Translations under genes and position numbers: made by a program
The notes under the pieces: generated by a model
The model's database searches: none
What the model was told of the DNA's origin: nothing
Seen by the model: only the letters and a program-made list of their open reading frames with translations
In this document: one piece after another, positions 31,407-43,489 of the stretch
How the letters are laid out: each line of letters opens with the position of its first letter
Numbering within the stretch: position 1 is the stretch's first letter
DNA from: Brachypodium distachyon
Lineage: Eukaryota; Streptophyta; Magnoliopsida; Poales; Poaceae
Length of the DNA stretch: 64,000 nucleotides
Assembly: GCF_000005505.3 (NCBI RefSeq)
Contig: NC_016132.3
Coordinates: forward strand, 46,328,914 to 46,392,913
Reading direction: 5' to 3'

Positions 31407-34260
31407 GTGAGGAGCAGCGGCCTCGGCGGCAAGTTGGTCCCCTACGTCAAGCGTGTGGCGGCTGAGATTTGCGCGAGGGCCCTCTTCTACCCTACCCTGT
31501 TCGTGAACATTGGGCGCAACGTCATAAATCCGGATTACCATTGGCTTGATCGCATTGACCAGGTGAATTTTGTGCTCCTACTTATCTCTGTCCATTTCTA
31601 TTGGAAAATATTCTCTCTCTACGTTGAGGAACAGCAAGGCACGGGGGAGCAATCAGAGGAAACAAATGCTTGCAGATTATGTTGAGGAACAATTTAACAA
31701 GTACCTGACCCATGAGTTCCATAAAATTGCAGGGGGCAGACATATTTCACAACAATAAACATTGGGATTTTGCTACCACCATTGGTTTCCATTGCCCATA
31801 GCATTGTATCCCCATACATCTTGATGCAATATGCACTATACTCGATCTTGAATCTTAATACCAGATACCACTGCTCCAATAATGCATACCACCATGCAAT
31901 ATTGGTTAGACAAAAACATTGAAATTGCTACTAGGACGTTACACCAGCTGCACACTGTCCAGCAACAGTACTTCAATGTTACCCTGTTTAGCACCTTGAT
32001 CAATCTCATGATCAGCTCGTAGGGTATTTTGCATTTGTGATCCAAGATGGTGCAGTTTCCAATGGAAGGGCTTCTTAAGCCGCACCATGAAATTGACACC
32101 GAAGAATAGTAGAAATAAATTGCCATTGAAATACGGATTAACTTACAAGTAATATTGCGAGCTTTTTATTTGAGAAAAAAACAGTGCAAGTTTTTTAGTT
32201 AACTTTGACTTTTGATGACTAATTGTATTTATGTACCAATCTCCAGGATATTTTTCTAGGGGCAGTCCCTCTTCCTGGTAACGTGCCATTGTTGAAAGAA
32301 CTCGGGATCAATGCTGTCGTCTCACTCACCCAATCATACGAGACTTTGGTTCCAACATCGACATACCAGGTGACCACTCCTCATCATCAAGATAAACCTC
32401 GTATATTGACAAGGGATGAATGATCAATATTGCCACTCTGCCAGGTTATATACACCTAAGATATTAATAAATTTTCAGGCTCATGGGATCCAACACCTGG
32501 AGATGCCAACTACTGACTACTTATATGCTCCTCCTCAAGAGGAAATTTGTGAAGCATTATATTTTATCCACAGTAAGTATCTAGCTACAGGCTTACCTCA
32601 GTTCTGCATCTCCTCAACTAGAGTTAAGATATGATTGTTCTTTTTTTCCTCTTCAGAAAATGCGCGACATGGTGGTACTACTCTTGTCCATTGCAAGGCT
32701 GGAAGAGCTCGAAACACTACCGTAGTTCTGTGCTATTTGGTATGACAAACTTCATTGGTCTGTATATATCAGATTTGTTGTTTTCCTTCTATGTATTCTT
32801 ACCTATGTAACTTGCAGGTTAAGTACAGGAAAATGACTCCTGAAACAGCTTTGCAGCATGTAATGTCTATAAGGCCTTAAGTGAAATTAGCAACTTCGCA
32901 ATGGAAGGCACGCAATCCTATCCGACAACTTTATACTTCATGAACAATACTTACTATGTCTTCATATAACTGGCACTTTTGACTGGTGCTTAGGTTTTTA
33001 GGCAGTCAAGTTTTACTTGTGATGTACTACATGGCTACTCTTTCGTCTTAGGATTATAGGATGTACGCAAGCACACAACTCTGAGCTCTCATTCTGAACC
33101 TTCTTTAACTGGTCGTCACACCTAATTAATGCTACAAATGGATTGACACTAGGGTCCAATATACTGCAGCTTCCACCCATGAGCACATGGCTTCACTGCC
33201 TACTTCGTGCACATTCACAAATCAGCGTGTCCAATATACTGCAGTTTTCTTTTTGTCATAAATGCGTTTTGAAATAAATTATGGATCATTCTTTCTTGAT
33301 TACTATTTGGAGGTTCCATTCAGTAGAGAGAGTTAATAATAGGTAATCAATAATCATTTTTTTAGGGGAACAATAATCATACTTTGATTTTATGAGATTC
33401 AGTAGAAGAGGATTGCAACCTCTTCGTTTCTGAGTAATGAAATTCCTTTGCCTAACTACAGTAAGGAAATACTCCCTCCGTTCCTAAATATAAGATGTTC
33501 TAAATTTGTCCCAAGACAAACTTCTTCAAGCCTGATCAAGTTTATAGAAAAGTCTATCAACACCAACAACTCCAAATTAGTTTTATTAATTCTGTCATGA
33601 TATATATCTTCATAGAATACTTATTTGATATTGTAATATTAGTTTATTTTTCTATAAATTTGGTCAAACTGTAAGAAGTTTGACTTAGGACAAAAGTAGA
33701 ACATCTTGTATTTAGGAACTGAGGTAGTAGCACATCTCACCTTCGCAAGAGCTTCTGTGTGTAATTATGGTTACAGATCAAAGTCAAAGAGTAGTGTTTT
33801 ACTCACTTATGAAAGGAGCTCAAACAACCCACCCAAGTCCATCATCACTCCAGTACCCGCAGGCCTCCTTGAAATTGCCAGCGTCTTCCCTCCTAAGGCC
33901 CAAATTTTTAAGGGATTTTTTAGTCCAGCAAAATGCATTTAGCACATAATTTTGCAATGTTCATATCAGTTTCGGGGGGGGGGGGGGGTGGCGATATTCT
34001 GTGGATACTGATATACTTTCTCATTTCTTCTTTGCCACAGGCTGTTGAATAAGTTATGAAATCAAGTGTGCTAAATTCTGGTGAAGAATTTATCACAGGT
34101 TCAAATGTTGAGGGCGCTGGGAAGTATGCTGTTGATGTGTGTCCTGCCTCAGTGGAGATGGTTTTAGCCCGTTACAAGCCCACCATGTCTATGACATCCA
34201 GCCAAATGATTGAGAACTACCAACAACTTCATACCATTTTGCTGATTTGGCTTAGTTGGT
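31407..34260 (+). pseudogene. PTPMT1-like (phosphatidylglycerophosphate phosphatase/dual-specificity) pseudogene, copy A
   Basis: Exons at 31407-31562, 32247-32369, 32479-32572, 32657-32739 and 32818-32907 join in frame, and a last exon lies at about 34041-34260. They encode a plant PTPMT-type phosphatase: ARALFYPTLFVNIGRNVI lead-in, FLGAVPLPGNVPLLKELGIN, the YETLVPTSTYQ exon end, and the active site HCKAGRARNTT with the CX5R cysteine and arginine present. Family enzymes dephosphorylate phosphatidylglycerophosphate or phosphoinositides, often in mitochondria. Defects: no in-frame ATG at the start of the first exon, Asn in place of the Ser/Thr after the active-site Arg, a TAA stop at 32878-32880, the fifth-exon donor reading GC rather than GT, and a stop early in the last exon. 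The phosphatase fold exons are otherwise open, so recent decay is likely. The tandem array abuts its 5' side. Confidence 0.82.
33472..33724. mobile_element. Long Stowaway-type MITE
   Basis: The ends are CTCCCTCCGTTCCTAAATATAAG and the near-complement of CTACCTCAGTTCCTAAATACAAG (inner ends shown). TA flanks at 33470-33471 and 33725-33726 and the length is 253 bp. The interior has AACTCCAAATTAGTTTTATT and GTCAAACTGTAAGAAGTTTG stretches known from long grass Stowaways. It lies between the last two phosphatase exons and has no counterpart in unit 2. A run of fifteen G follows at 33974-33988. Confidence 0.82.
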
Positions 34261-34889
34261 AGATTCACATGTTATTTTCCCACTCGTGGATTAGTAGAGT
34301 GAATAATCAGCATTAATTGCCCCAGCCTGCCGAACGCCCCTGGAGAGGAGATTTGAGTTCGCCCGAATGATTGCCAATCACCATGACTTGTTGACCTAGC
34401 TGTAAACTTGTAAATCCTGCTGCATGTTATCCATTCTGCTTTGTTCTGGTCGTTGGGTAAATGGTTACTGGCCATAAATTTGCTCTACGGATATCAGGTT
34501 TCGCTATTTGAAAAGTAAATGTTGTAATTTGTTGCCTTCAAGGGGATCAGGTTCTGCTATGTGTTGTATTTATTCCATTTTAGGGATCTGTTTAATGTGT
34601 TTGGTCAAGAACTTCATAGATGCATGCATACAAACCTGAAACAAGAGATTATCAGCATACCTTTATTGCAGGGTGATATCCACCGCAAATTCAAACAACA
34701 TAATATATTGAAGCACAAAGGCCTTCCATGCACCAAAAATTCATGCAACCAGTGTTCATGCCATTTCCATATCCAGCACACGAATATGGTTCATGTATGT
34801 GGGAAGAGCTCTTTTACGGTGATTGGCAAGTACTTCTCAGTATTCCTGCATGAATTAATTCCATCCGTTGATTATCAGATTACCCAGCG

Positions 34890-35041
34890 TTCTAGTCTTT
34901 CAGAATCTCAATCCGTTCCCCTTCCCCTTCCCCGACCCTCCCCTGCTCGACCCCCTCCCCCTCTGCGTCGCCTGCGCGCCTCCTCCCACCTCGCACAGCC
35001 GCCGCCTCCTCCCCTCCCCCTGGTGCGGCGCCTCCCACCTG
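34890..35041 (+). other. GC-rich exon-like segment, left part (continues at 40037-40255)
   Basis: A C-rich, CpG-rich stretch stops at the Copia insertion and resumes at 40037, ending at a strong donor (CCGAG|GTAAGT) at about 40255. The uninterrupted form would be about 370 bases. Possible small downstream exons lie at about 40583-40618 and 40733-40771. This looks like the first exon or 5' leader of a gene or captured gene piece. No domain is recognised. Confidence 0.4.
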
Positions 35042-35436
35042 TGTTATGAATGCGACAAGCAAGAACGAAGAACGAAGAAGAAATCACAGCACAAGGACAC
35101 ACGGATTTAACGTGGAAAACCCTCTCAAACAACAAAAAGGAAAAACCACGGGCGTTGGCCAGCGAAACTTCACTATATGGGAGTGTTTACAACGCCAGGG
35201 AGATTTCACGAACTCAACTCGTGCGAACTCAGCCCAAAACGGCGACTTACAAGAGGTATATATAGCAGGAGCATTAGGGCAACTCAGATCCGTAACGGGC
35301 ACACCGGAAGTTCCACATATTCTTGAATATCCGAAAGTTCCGCAATTTCCCGAAAAGTAACAGAGAGCGCCCGGAGGTTCGGCCGGAAGTTGGGCCGGAA
35401 CTTCCGGCCCCTGGGAATTTGGATCAGAATCCAACA
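35042..35436 (-). repeat. 3' LTR of the Copia element
   Basis: The 395-bp repeat has TG..CA ends. It lacks about 30 bases that the other LTR has around the GGAAGTTCCG repeats. Palindromic CCGGAAGTTCC / GGAACTTCCGG motifs recur in it. A GGTATATATAGCAGG stretch near 35256 reads as a TATA-like site on either strand. Confidence 0.93.
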
Positions 35437-35549
35437 AACTCCACCTTGAGACAAATTCCTCCTTATAGCAAATTCCTCCTTGTAGCATGAACAACAACAA
35501 CTACTGAATCAACAAAGAAAACACTTTCGGCGCCAACAACCACTAGGGG

Positions 35550-38500
35550 CTAAACAGTTATACCAACTAAGCTTGAGCATAGCTCAAACTTAGCAATAGG
35601 AATAGGCTTTGTCATCATATCAGCAGGATTATCATGAGTGTTGATCTTGCATACCTTCAATTTACCTTGTGCAACAACGTCGCGAACAAAATGGTACTTG
35701 ACATCAATGTGCTTGGTTCTCTCATAGAGCATCGGATCCTTATTAAGGTAAATAGCACTTTGACTGTCACAAAACAGGTTAATGCAAAAAACATCTTGAC
35801 AAATGTCAGCATATAAACCCTTCAACCAAACAGATTCTTTGCAAACTTCAGCAATAGCCATATATTCTGCTTCGGTTGTAGATTGAGCAACAACTAGTTG
35901 CAGTGTTGCCTTCCAACTCACAGCACATCCACCTACCGTGAACACATAACCTGTGAGGAATCTCCTCTTATCCAAGTCGGCAGCAAAATTTGAATCCACA
36001 TAGCCAGCGAGTCCCTCATCAGTCTTGTCAAACTTCAAGCAAGCATTGGATGTGCCACGGAGGTACCTGAAAATCCACTGAACAGCTTTCCAATGTTCTT
36101 TACTGGGATTAGCCATGTAACGACTGACCAAACTCATAGCATATGATAAATCAGGACGTGAACAAACCATGTCATACATCAAGGAACCAACAGCACTAGA
36201 ATAGATAACTCGTGACATATACTCAATATCTTTATCAGAAGTAGGACATTGCAATGCTGACAACTTGAAATGAGAAGCAATAGGAGTACTAACACACTTT
36301 GTAACATGCATATTAAAACGGCGAAGTACTTTAACAATGTAACTTTGCTGACTAAGAAATAGCAACTTAGATTTTCTGTCCCTTTTAATTTTTATACCTA
36401 GGATTTTCTTAGCAGCACCAAGATCCTTCATCTCAAATTCACTACTTAGTTGTGCCTTCAAAGTAGTGATTACTTTCATGCTCTTGGCAGCAATTAACAT
36501 ATCATCAACATATAACAGCAAGTATATAGGTGATCCATCAACAAATTTAATGTAGACACAACTATCATACTGAGATTTACTAAAGTCACGTGAGATCATA
36601 AATGAATCAAACCTTTTATACCACTGTCTAGGAGATTGCTTCAAACCATAAAGGGACTTCTTCAACTTACACACAAACTCCTCTTTACCAGGAACTATGA
36701 ACCCTTCAGGTTGGTCCATGTATATTTTCTCCTCAAGCTCTCCATGCAAAAATGCAGTCTTCACATCTAACTACTCAAGCTCAAGATCATGCATAGCAAC
36801 AATACCAAAGAAAGTACGGATGGAATTATGCTTTACCACTGGAGAGAACACATCATTATAATCAATACCTGGTATTTGACTGAAACCTTTTGCCACTAAC
36901 CTTGCCTTAAACCTCATAGGCTCATTAGGAGACAGACCCTACTTTCTCTTGAAAATCCACTTGCAGCGAACGGCCTTCTTTTGTTGAGGCAAGGGCACAA
37001 CATTCCATGTGACATTCTTCTCAACAGATTGCATCTCCTCTTGCATGGCAGACAACCACTTCACACGGTCGCTGGAAACAACTGCTTCATTTTATGTGGC
37101 CGGTTCACTATCATGCTCCACCTGTTCTGCACAACTCAAAGCATAATAAACAAGATCACACTCTTCAATTAAACGTGGGCGAGGACCTTTATTTCTCTTT
37201 GGACGGTCAGCTGCAATAGATCGTGTGGGTTGCTGCAAAACAGGTGGTGAGGGTGGAACAATATCATCATTATCATTATTCCCATCATCATTACCATGAT
37301 CAACTTGAGCATCATCGCTGTCAACAATTTCATCAACGTGTTCCACCTGCACTTTAAGTCTCTCCTCTTCAATGCGAGAGGCATCAGTGGACAAAGTATT
37401 ATGATACATAACTTTTTCATTAAAGACAACATTCCTGCTCAGCAAAATCTTTTTAGTTTCAGGATTCCATAACCTGAAAGCTTTAACTCCAGAACCATAG
37501 CCAAGAAAAATGCACTTAACAGCTCTACGCTCTAGCTTTCCATTATCAACGTGAGCATAAGCAGTGCAACCGAAAACTCTCAACGGTGAATAATCAGCAG
37601 GTTTACCAGACCATACCTCAATGGGAGTTTTCTTGTCAAGTGGAATCGAAGGTGACCTGTTTATGAGGTAGCATGCGGTGAAAGCTGCTTCAGCCCAAAA
37701 ACGCCTGCCCAACCTGCATTGGACAGCATGCATCGGGCCCTCGAGATGATGGTTCTATTCATGCGTTTAGCCATGCCATTTTGCTGTGGAGTACGGGCAA
37801 CCGTATAGTGCCTAACCACACCATCATTGCTGCAAAACTCCTCAAACTCATCAGAAATAAATTCACCACCATTATCAGTACGCAAAATTTTTACCTTCCT
37901 TTCAGTTTGCTTTTCTACCATAGCTTTCCACTTCTTGAATGCACCAAAAACATCAGATTTATGTTTCAGAAAATAAGGCCAAACTTTTCTTGAGTAATCA
38001 TCAATAATGGTAAGCATGTAATTAGCACCACCAATAGAAGTCTTACGGGAGGTTCTCCAAACATCAGCATGCACATAATCTAATATGCCTTTGGTGGTAT
38101 GAACGGAAGAAATGAACTTAACCCTTTTGTGCTTACCATAAACGCAGTGCTCACAAAACTGAAGCTTACTCAAGTTCCAGCCATCGATGAGCTCTCTCTT
38201 GACCAACTCTGCCATCCCATGTTCACTCATATGCCCAAAACGCATATGCCACAGATTCGCTTTTGCACAATCATCAGAATCATTAGTTGTAACGGCAGCA
38301 GCAAAACCAGGCAAAGTGCTACCTCTAAGAACATATAATTTGGCAGAATTCATATCACCTATCATGTGAATGAGTGAACCTCTAGATACCTTCAGAAGTC
38401 TACGCCCTCCGGCGTACTTGTACCCGTCACAGTCCATGGTACTAAGCGAGATCAAATTTCTGGCCATGCTTGGTATGTGCTTCACCTCTTTCAATGTGCG

Positions 38501-39603
38501 TGTCATGCCATCATGGGTCTTGATCTGAACGGACCCAACGCCAACAATATGACAAGGATTGTCATTGTGCACACGCACAAAATCTCCAGTCTGCATAGAC
38601 TGATAAGAACTGAACCAATCCTTGTTACAACAAATATGAAATGAACATGATGTATCAAGAATCAATTCATCATCACGGGAAATACAAGAAGCAAGAACAA
38701 CGAGGCAATCACCTCAGAGCTGTCGGTAGAAACGACAGCGGCCTTACCATTACCATCGGACTTGTCTTTCGGTTTGTAGGTACCGTTCCTTTTCTTCTTG
38801 TTCCGCAGTTTATAACAATCTTCAATGACATGATTATTTTTCTTACAATACATGTATAACTTATCTTTTCCACAGGACTTTGAATGAGCTTTTCCGTACC
38901 GGCTTTTATCTCAGTTGCCATAGTTGTTGTTCCTCTGCTCAGTCCTGCCACGAACCTGCAGAGCTTCTGCCTTTGACGACGACCCATCGGTCTGCACCAT
39001 AGACTTCATCTTTTCTTTTTGCCTAAGTGCTTCTAAAACCTCATTAAGGGTTAGAGAGTCATGGCTATAAAGAATTGAATCGCGAAAATTTGTATAGGAA
39101 CTAGGCAACGAGCATAAGAGTAAGATGGCTAAATCCTCATCATCATACTTAACCTCCAAAGCTTGCAAGTCAAAAACTATCTCTCGAAAAACAGTTATAT
39201 AAGATATTACTGATCCACCTTCTTGCAGCTTATGGGTGAACAACTTCATCTTAACATGCATCTTACTGGTTAGATCTTTAGACATGCAGATCGATTCCAA
39301 TTTCAGCCACAGGGCTGCTGCGGATTTCTCCTCCAACACTTCCTGCAAAATATTATTGGACAGATGAAGTTGAATCAAAGACAACGCCTTACGATCTCTG
39401 CGTTTCTCTTCGGGAGTCCACTCCTTTTCACCCTTCTTGCTGAAGGAATCAAGCACTTCATCCAGATCTGAAGTTTGGGCGAGAATCGCCCGCATGTTCA
39501 CTTGCCACAACGAGAATCGTGTGGTGTAGTCCAGCTGCGGCAGGTCGAACTTCAAGGTAGACATGTCGCAAACCTTAGGCGGAACCTGGGGCTCTGATAC
39601 CAC
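35550..39603 (-). pseudogene. Copia gag-pol polyprotein, broken
   Basis: Open pieces on the minus strand are gag (38911-39603), protease plus integrase (37661-38665), integrase C-terminal part (37092-37733), and reverse transcriptase plus RNase H (35550-36764). Recognisable are the gag UBN2-type domain, the GAG-pre-integrase zinc region, the integrase DNGGEF and PQQNG motifs, the YVDDM polymerase motif and the STTEAEY RNase H motif. Breaks: a stop ends gag before the zinc knuckle, and the knuckle's first Cys is Tyr. The protease active site reads DTS instead of D(S/T)G. A frame change lies in the integrase near 37700 and stops near 36770-37090. The element cannot be autonomous. Confidence 0.9.
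39591..39602 (-). other. Primer-binding site for initiator tRNA-Met
   Basis: On the minus strand it reads TGGTATCAGAGC, complementary to the 3' end of plant initiator tRNA-Met, two bases from the 5' LTR. It fixes the element's orientation. Confidence 0.93.
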
Positions 39604-39604
39604 T

Positions 39605-40031
39605 TGTTATGAACACGACAAGCAAGAACGAAGAACGAAGAACAAATCACAGCACAAGGACACCCGGATTTGACGTGGAAAATCCTCTCAAACAACGAGA
39701 GAGAAAAACCACGGGCGCCAGCCAGTGAAACTTCACTATATGGGAGTGTTTACAACGCTAGGGAGATTTCACGAACTCAACTTGTGCGAACTCAGCCCAA
39801 AACGGCGGCTTACAAGAGGTATATATAGCAGGAGCATTAGGGCAACTCAGATCCGTAACGGGCACACCGGAAGTTCCGGTTGGAGGCCAGAAGTTCCGCA
39901 TATTCTTGAATATCCGGAAGTTCCACAGCAAGTTCCGCAATTTCCCGAAAAGTAACAGAGAGCACCCGGAGGTTCGGTCGGAAGTTGGGCCGGAACATTC
40001 GGCCCCTGGGAATTTGGATCAGAATCCAACA
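39605..40031 (-). repeat. 5' LTR of the Copia element
   Basis: The 427-bp repeat has TG..CA ends and matches the other LTR apart from scattered substitutions and an extra GGAAGTTCC-containing part near 39870-39930. Confidence 0.93.
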
Positions 40032-40255
40032 ACCTGCTCCCCTCGCGCTGCCGCTGCCACGTGTTCCGCTCTCGTCGTCGCCTTCGGCTCCGACCGCGCT
40101 GCTGTCACCCGCGCGCTCCCCTCGCGCCGCCTCCCCCCGCCCCTCCCTCCGGCTGGATTCGGGCCGCCGCCGACCACCCCACGGCCGGATCCGGAGGCCC
40201 CAGCCCTCCTCGAGCCTCGCCGCACGCGGCCCTGGCCGCCGCCGGCGCCCGAGGT

Positions 40256-41641
40256 AAGTTTGTTCACCAATATATTGTACTCCATGGTTGTTGATTTTTA
40301 ATAAATTGGTAAATGTACCATATCCTCTATTTCATAGTTCACTGAGATGTTGATGATTCAATCTTGTCCCGTGGAAAACAGCGTTTTCATTAGAAAATGT
40401 ATCTTCATTGAAACTCAGATACCTTTGTCTAGTTGCTATTTTTGGCAGCCCGATTGAGTATTGAAGTAATAATGCCGATCAGTGTTTTCATAAACTGACT
40501 TTGAATTGATCTCAAAAAGTAAGCTGACTTTGAATTGCATACCTTGCTTCTAGTGGCTATAACCTTCACATTTGAATTGCAGTATCTAGAAGTAAGAGAG
40601 AAGCAATATGATGAGAAGGTTTACCTTGACTTGTATACGGAGATACAGTTTAACAGAGTACTTGAATGATTTCTCTTGCTCTAGAATTTTGGATGTGTAA
40701 TTAATTACTAATATATTTTGATATGTTTCAGGATTCTTCCCCCAAAACACCAGCATTCCAAAATATGATGGTGTAAGTGGTCTTGTAGTCATAAAATGAG
40801 CTCTTGGTACAACTGATTTTTCCTGGAAAAAAACTGATGGAACCAAACCCCACAACAAACAAGGAGGCCAATGTAAACTATCTGGGCCCTGCTTCGTTGG
40901 AAGAAATGGCCAAGTAGTGCCCTGTTCAACTTAAAAGCTTTATTGTGCTTGAAATGAAAGTGTGGTTAATTCCATGAATCTGTGCTATGTTCAGGCAAAT
41001 CTACCTTGTTGTAGGCCCAGCTGGACCAAACAAAGAGTGTCTACTCAAACTCGAGTATGCACAGTTTTATGGCAGGGGTTGTGGATGGACATGTTCAGGA
41101 CTTGTCGAATGTTGTGCGCGAGTATTCAAGCACCATGTTATCTTAATAAAAGATCGCATTCCCCCCTTCTCGTTGGGTGGTGAAAAATTATGAAGTTAGT
41201 TGATTATTGCGGAAAATATCTTTATTCTGTAAGATTTGAACAGCTTGTGAGTTGTGCATACATTCATGTCCATCTGTAGATGGCAATATATAAAATTCTC
41301 ATTGGAGACATACAGAAGTAAAATGGCCTGATGAGGGCTGGTATGCTTACTTCGATTTAACTTTCACCGAGGACCAATATAAGGAGTAGATGTATACCCT
41401 CTCCTAGGATCACATGGCAAAAATAAACAATTTCTGTATCAAGTTCCCCCCGTGTGTTGCTCACTAATTTTGGCTATTAACGGGCACTCCTTGTGTAATT
41501 CAGATTTCAGACTACTGAGATGAACATCGGTATATATCTATCCTCTGCAATGTCCAAATTTGTGTCAATCGATACTCTATGATAGAATCGTCACGAACTC
41601 ACGATGCCTAACCAAGTACAGCAAAATCAATTCAAGTCATT
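40256..41641. other. Possible introns and exons downstream of the GC-rich segment
   Basis: AT-rich DNA with AG/GT-bounded short segments (see the GC-rich exon-like segment). A 68-codon plus frame at 40987-41193 (QIYLVVGPAGPNKECLL) has no domain I recognise. Nothing here is firm enough to call a gene. Confidence 0.3.
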
Positions 41642-42473
41642 CTACTGCACGGCTTTGCAAGTGGTCTTGAAGAAGGTGATCCTGCCCTGGCGAAGGTTGT
41701 ACTGTTGTACATGACCTGCATGTTCTGCTGCTGGTAGTTGCCGTGGATGGAGACCCCGTCCGTCTTGCCCACCATGAGGCACATCATCCTGCTGGCCCTG
41801 TCCTCTACTCTACGAACATCTTCTCCTTGTCCAGCCTGAGCCACTCCCCCTCGAATGCCAACGACACGGGCGGCGCGTACACACGGCTCATGGGCACCCC
41901 TTCCGGCAGGATGAAGCAGAGGTCCCGCCCCAGGTCGGACCCGGACCCTCGCGGCAGCCTGATCTCCTCCTCCAGGTCGCCCACCATCTCCTCGTACAAT
42001 GACTCCTCCAGGAACGTGATGGTGGACGCGATGTCGATGATCATCCCGTACGCGTCCGGCCCCATGCCGCTGCTGTCGCCGTCGGCCGAACCGGACACGG
42101 GCGACTCCAGCGCCCCAGCTGGACCGGGCATCGTCCGTTGATCCTGTTCCTCCTGAAGGACATGGCCCTGTCGCTCGCCGATGGAGATCCCGTCGAGGTT
42201 GAGGTAGTAGTAGGACGGGTAGCGGGAGCTGGTGGACATGGGCACGACAACCCACTCCGATGCTTTGTGGACGGCAGCGGCGGCGTCTGCGCCAGGACGA
42301 GCCTCCCGGCGCTCCTGGACACGAGCGGGGGCAGGCAGTACATGTACCTCCGCACCGAGAGCTGGGAGACCACGGAGAGCGCCCCGGGCCGAGGCCCACG
42401 ACCTCGGACACCTGCGGACAACAGCGGAGTTGGACGTGTGCACCACTAACGCCAACGGAGTGCTCGGGCACAA
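41642..42473 (-). pseudogene. Nepenthesin-type aspartic protease fragment, frameshifted
   Basis: Minus-strand frames together spell the C-terminal two thirds of a plant pepsin-like (A1B) protease. In order: a VSQLSVRRYMYCLPP stretch in one frame, YPSYYYLNLDGISIGE and the GMIIDIASTITFLEESLYEEM stretch in a second, then DGVSIHGNYQQQNMQVMY and a final CKAV-type end in further frames. At least three frame changes are needed. The second catalytic motif is DIA instead of D(S/T)G, and the N-terminal lobe with the first catalytic Asp is missing. It is a dead fragment, probably captured by the surrounding inserted block. The intact source gene is not in this window. Confidence 0.8.
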
Positions 42474-43049
42474 AATAGATTAGACGGTCATTTAATTCCT
42501 TTTAGTTAAAAATAAATCGATAACATTAGTACTTTTATTTTAGTACTTTTTATTGCTCCACCGTTGGATCAACGAGGTTGGACGGTTCCTAAAATCGCCA
42601 ACCATTGTAAAACTTGTAATGTAGGAAGCTTACTCATCTGCCAGGACTAGGCAACAGCTAACAATTATAATATTCAACACAAGGATAAAATTACCTGCTA
42701 GTTCGTGAAACCATAGCAGCAACATCATCTTGATATACCTCATGTTAAGATCCAAAAATCCGCTATCCTAAGAGGAGTTGTAATGTTCACTGAAGCATGA
42801 GAGAAAGCTTAAAGACTTCTTTTATTATATTGCTTGATTTCCAATGACATACATACTGTCCCCTTTGTATGGAGGACTGATTTCATCCTAAGAAACATAC
42901 TAAAAAGACACTCACGGTCGCGGGGAACCGCAAGGAGCTTCCCACACGGTCGAAGCAAAGTGTGGGTGTGGGCGCTAGCCGCTGTGCGTTCTGTCCGAAA
43001 AAACAGAAAATTTGTTCCTAAAACTTGGTAAGTTTATGGAAAAAGAAAA

Positions 43050-43260
43050 ACAGAAACCCATATGAATTTTTTGGAAAGTTTTATCCAAATAAATTGAAAG
43101 TTCCATCCTAGAAATTTTGGAAGTTTGTCAAAAATAATTGGAAGCACATCCCAGAATTTTCAAAGTTTGTCAAAGAAAATAGAGTGTGTTGGTACAAATT
43201 TGGAAGTTTGTCAAATCAATCTTAAATTTTGAAAGTTTTCAGAAAACTGGAAGTTAATCT
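43050..43260. repeat. Diverged TTTGGAAGTTTGTCAAA repeat
   Basis: Five or six diverged copies of an AATTTTGGAAGTTTGTCAAAxAAAT-like unit, about 40 bases each, lie in tandem. No coding capacity. Confidence 0.5.
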
Positions 43261-43489
43261 CTAGAATTCTGGTTAGGGAATTCTAGCTTTTGTTATTTTA
43301 GAAGAATATAAGAAAAATACAAAAGAGCAAAGAGCAAGAAGAAGTCCGGTTAAAAAAGGTTGGGCTACCTTGATCGGGAAAGACTCGTTGGGGTGGGAGG
43401 GAGAGGGGAATGCATGTCAGAATTCAACCTATATACGCGGAGCTCTGTAAAATAGGCGCTCCCGAAAAATATCTTCTCTTCTCCTAATA

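Larger units (their letters stand above)
35042..40031 (-). mobile_element. Ty1/Copia LTR retrotransposon, complete ends, decayed coding region
   Basis: The 4990-bp element has LTRs at 35042-35436 and 39605-40031. ACCTG flanks both sides as target duplication (35037-35041 and 40032-40036). It lies on the minus strand: the primer-binding site TGGTATCAGAGC, for initiator tRNA-Met, is at 39591-39602, two bases inside the 5' LTR, and a purine-rich AAGGTGGAGTT precedes the 3' LTR. Domain order is gag, protease, integrase, reverse transcriptase, RNase H, the order of Copia elements. Several stops and frame changes interrupt it. The LTRs differ mainly by indels in a GGAAGTTCC-rich part, so the insertion is not very recent. 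Confidence 0.95.
34807..42618. mobile_element. Inserted block with about 10-bp target duplication; possible gene-fragment-carrying MULE
   Basis: ATGTGGGAAG (34797-34806) and ATGTAGGAAG (42619-42628) flank the block, while unit 2 has one such site (46292-46301) followed directly by the sequence that resumes on the right in unit 1. So the block appears inserted. Its ends share a weak inverted repeat, TTTTACGGTGATTGGC on the left and the complement of TTTTACAATGGTTGGC on the right, about five bases inside the edges. Without the Copia element it is about 2.8 kb. It carries a GC-rich exon-like segment and an aspartic-protease fragment. A 9-11-bp target, 2-3 kb size and captured gene pieces fit Pack-MULEs, but the ends are too weak to be sure. 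Deletion in unit 2 is the alternative. Confidence 0.5.
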
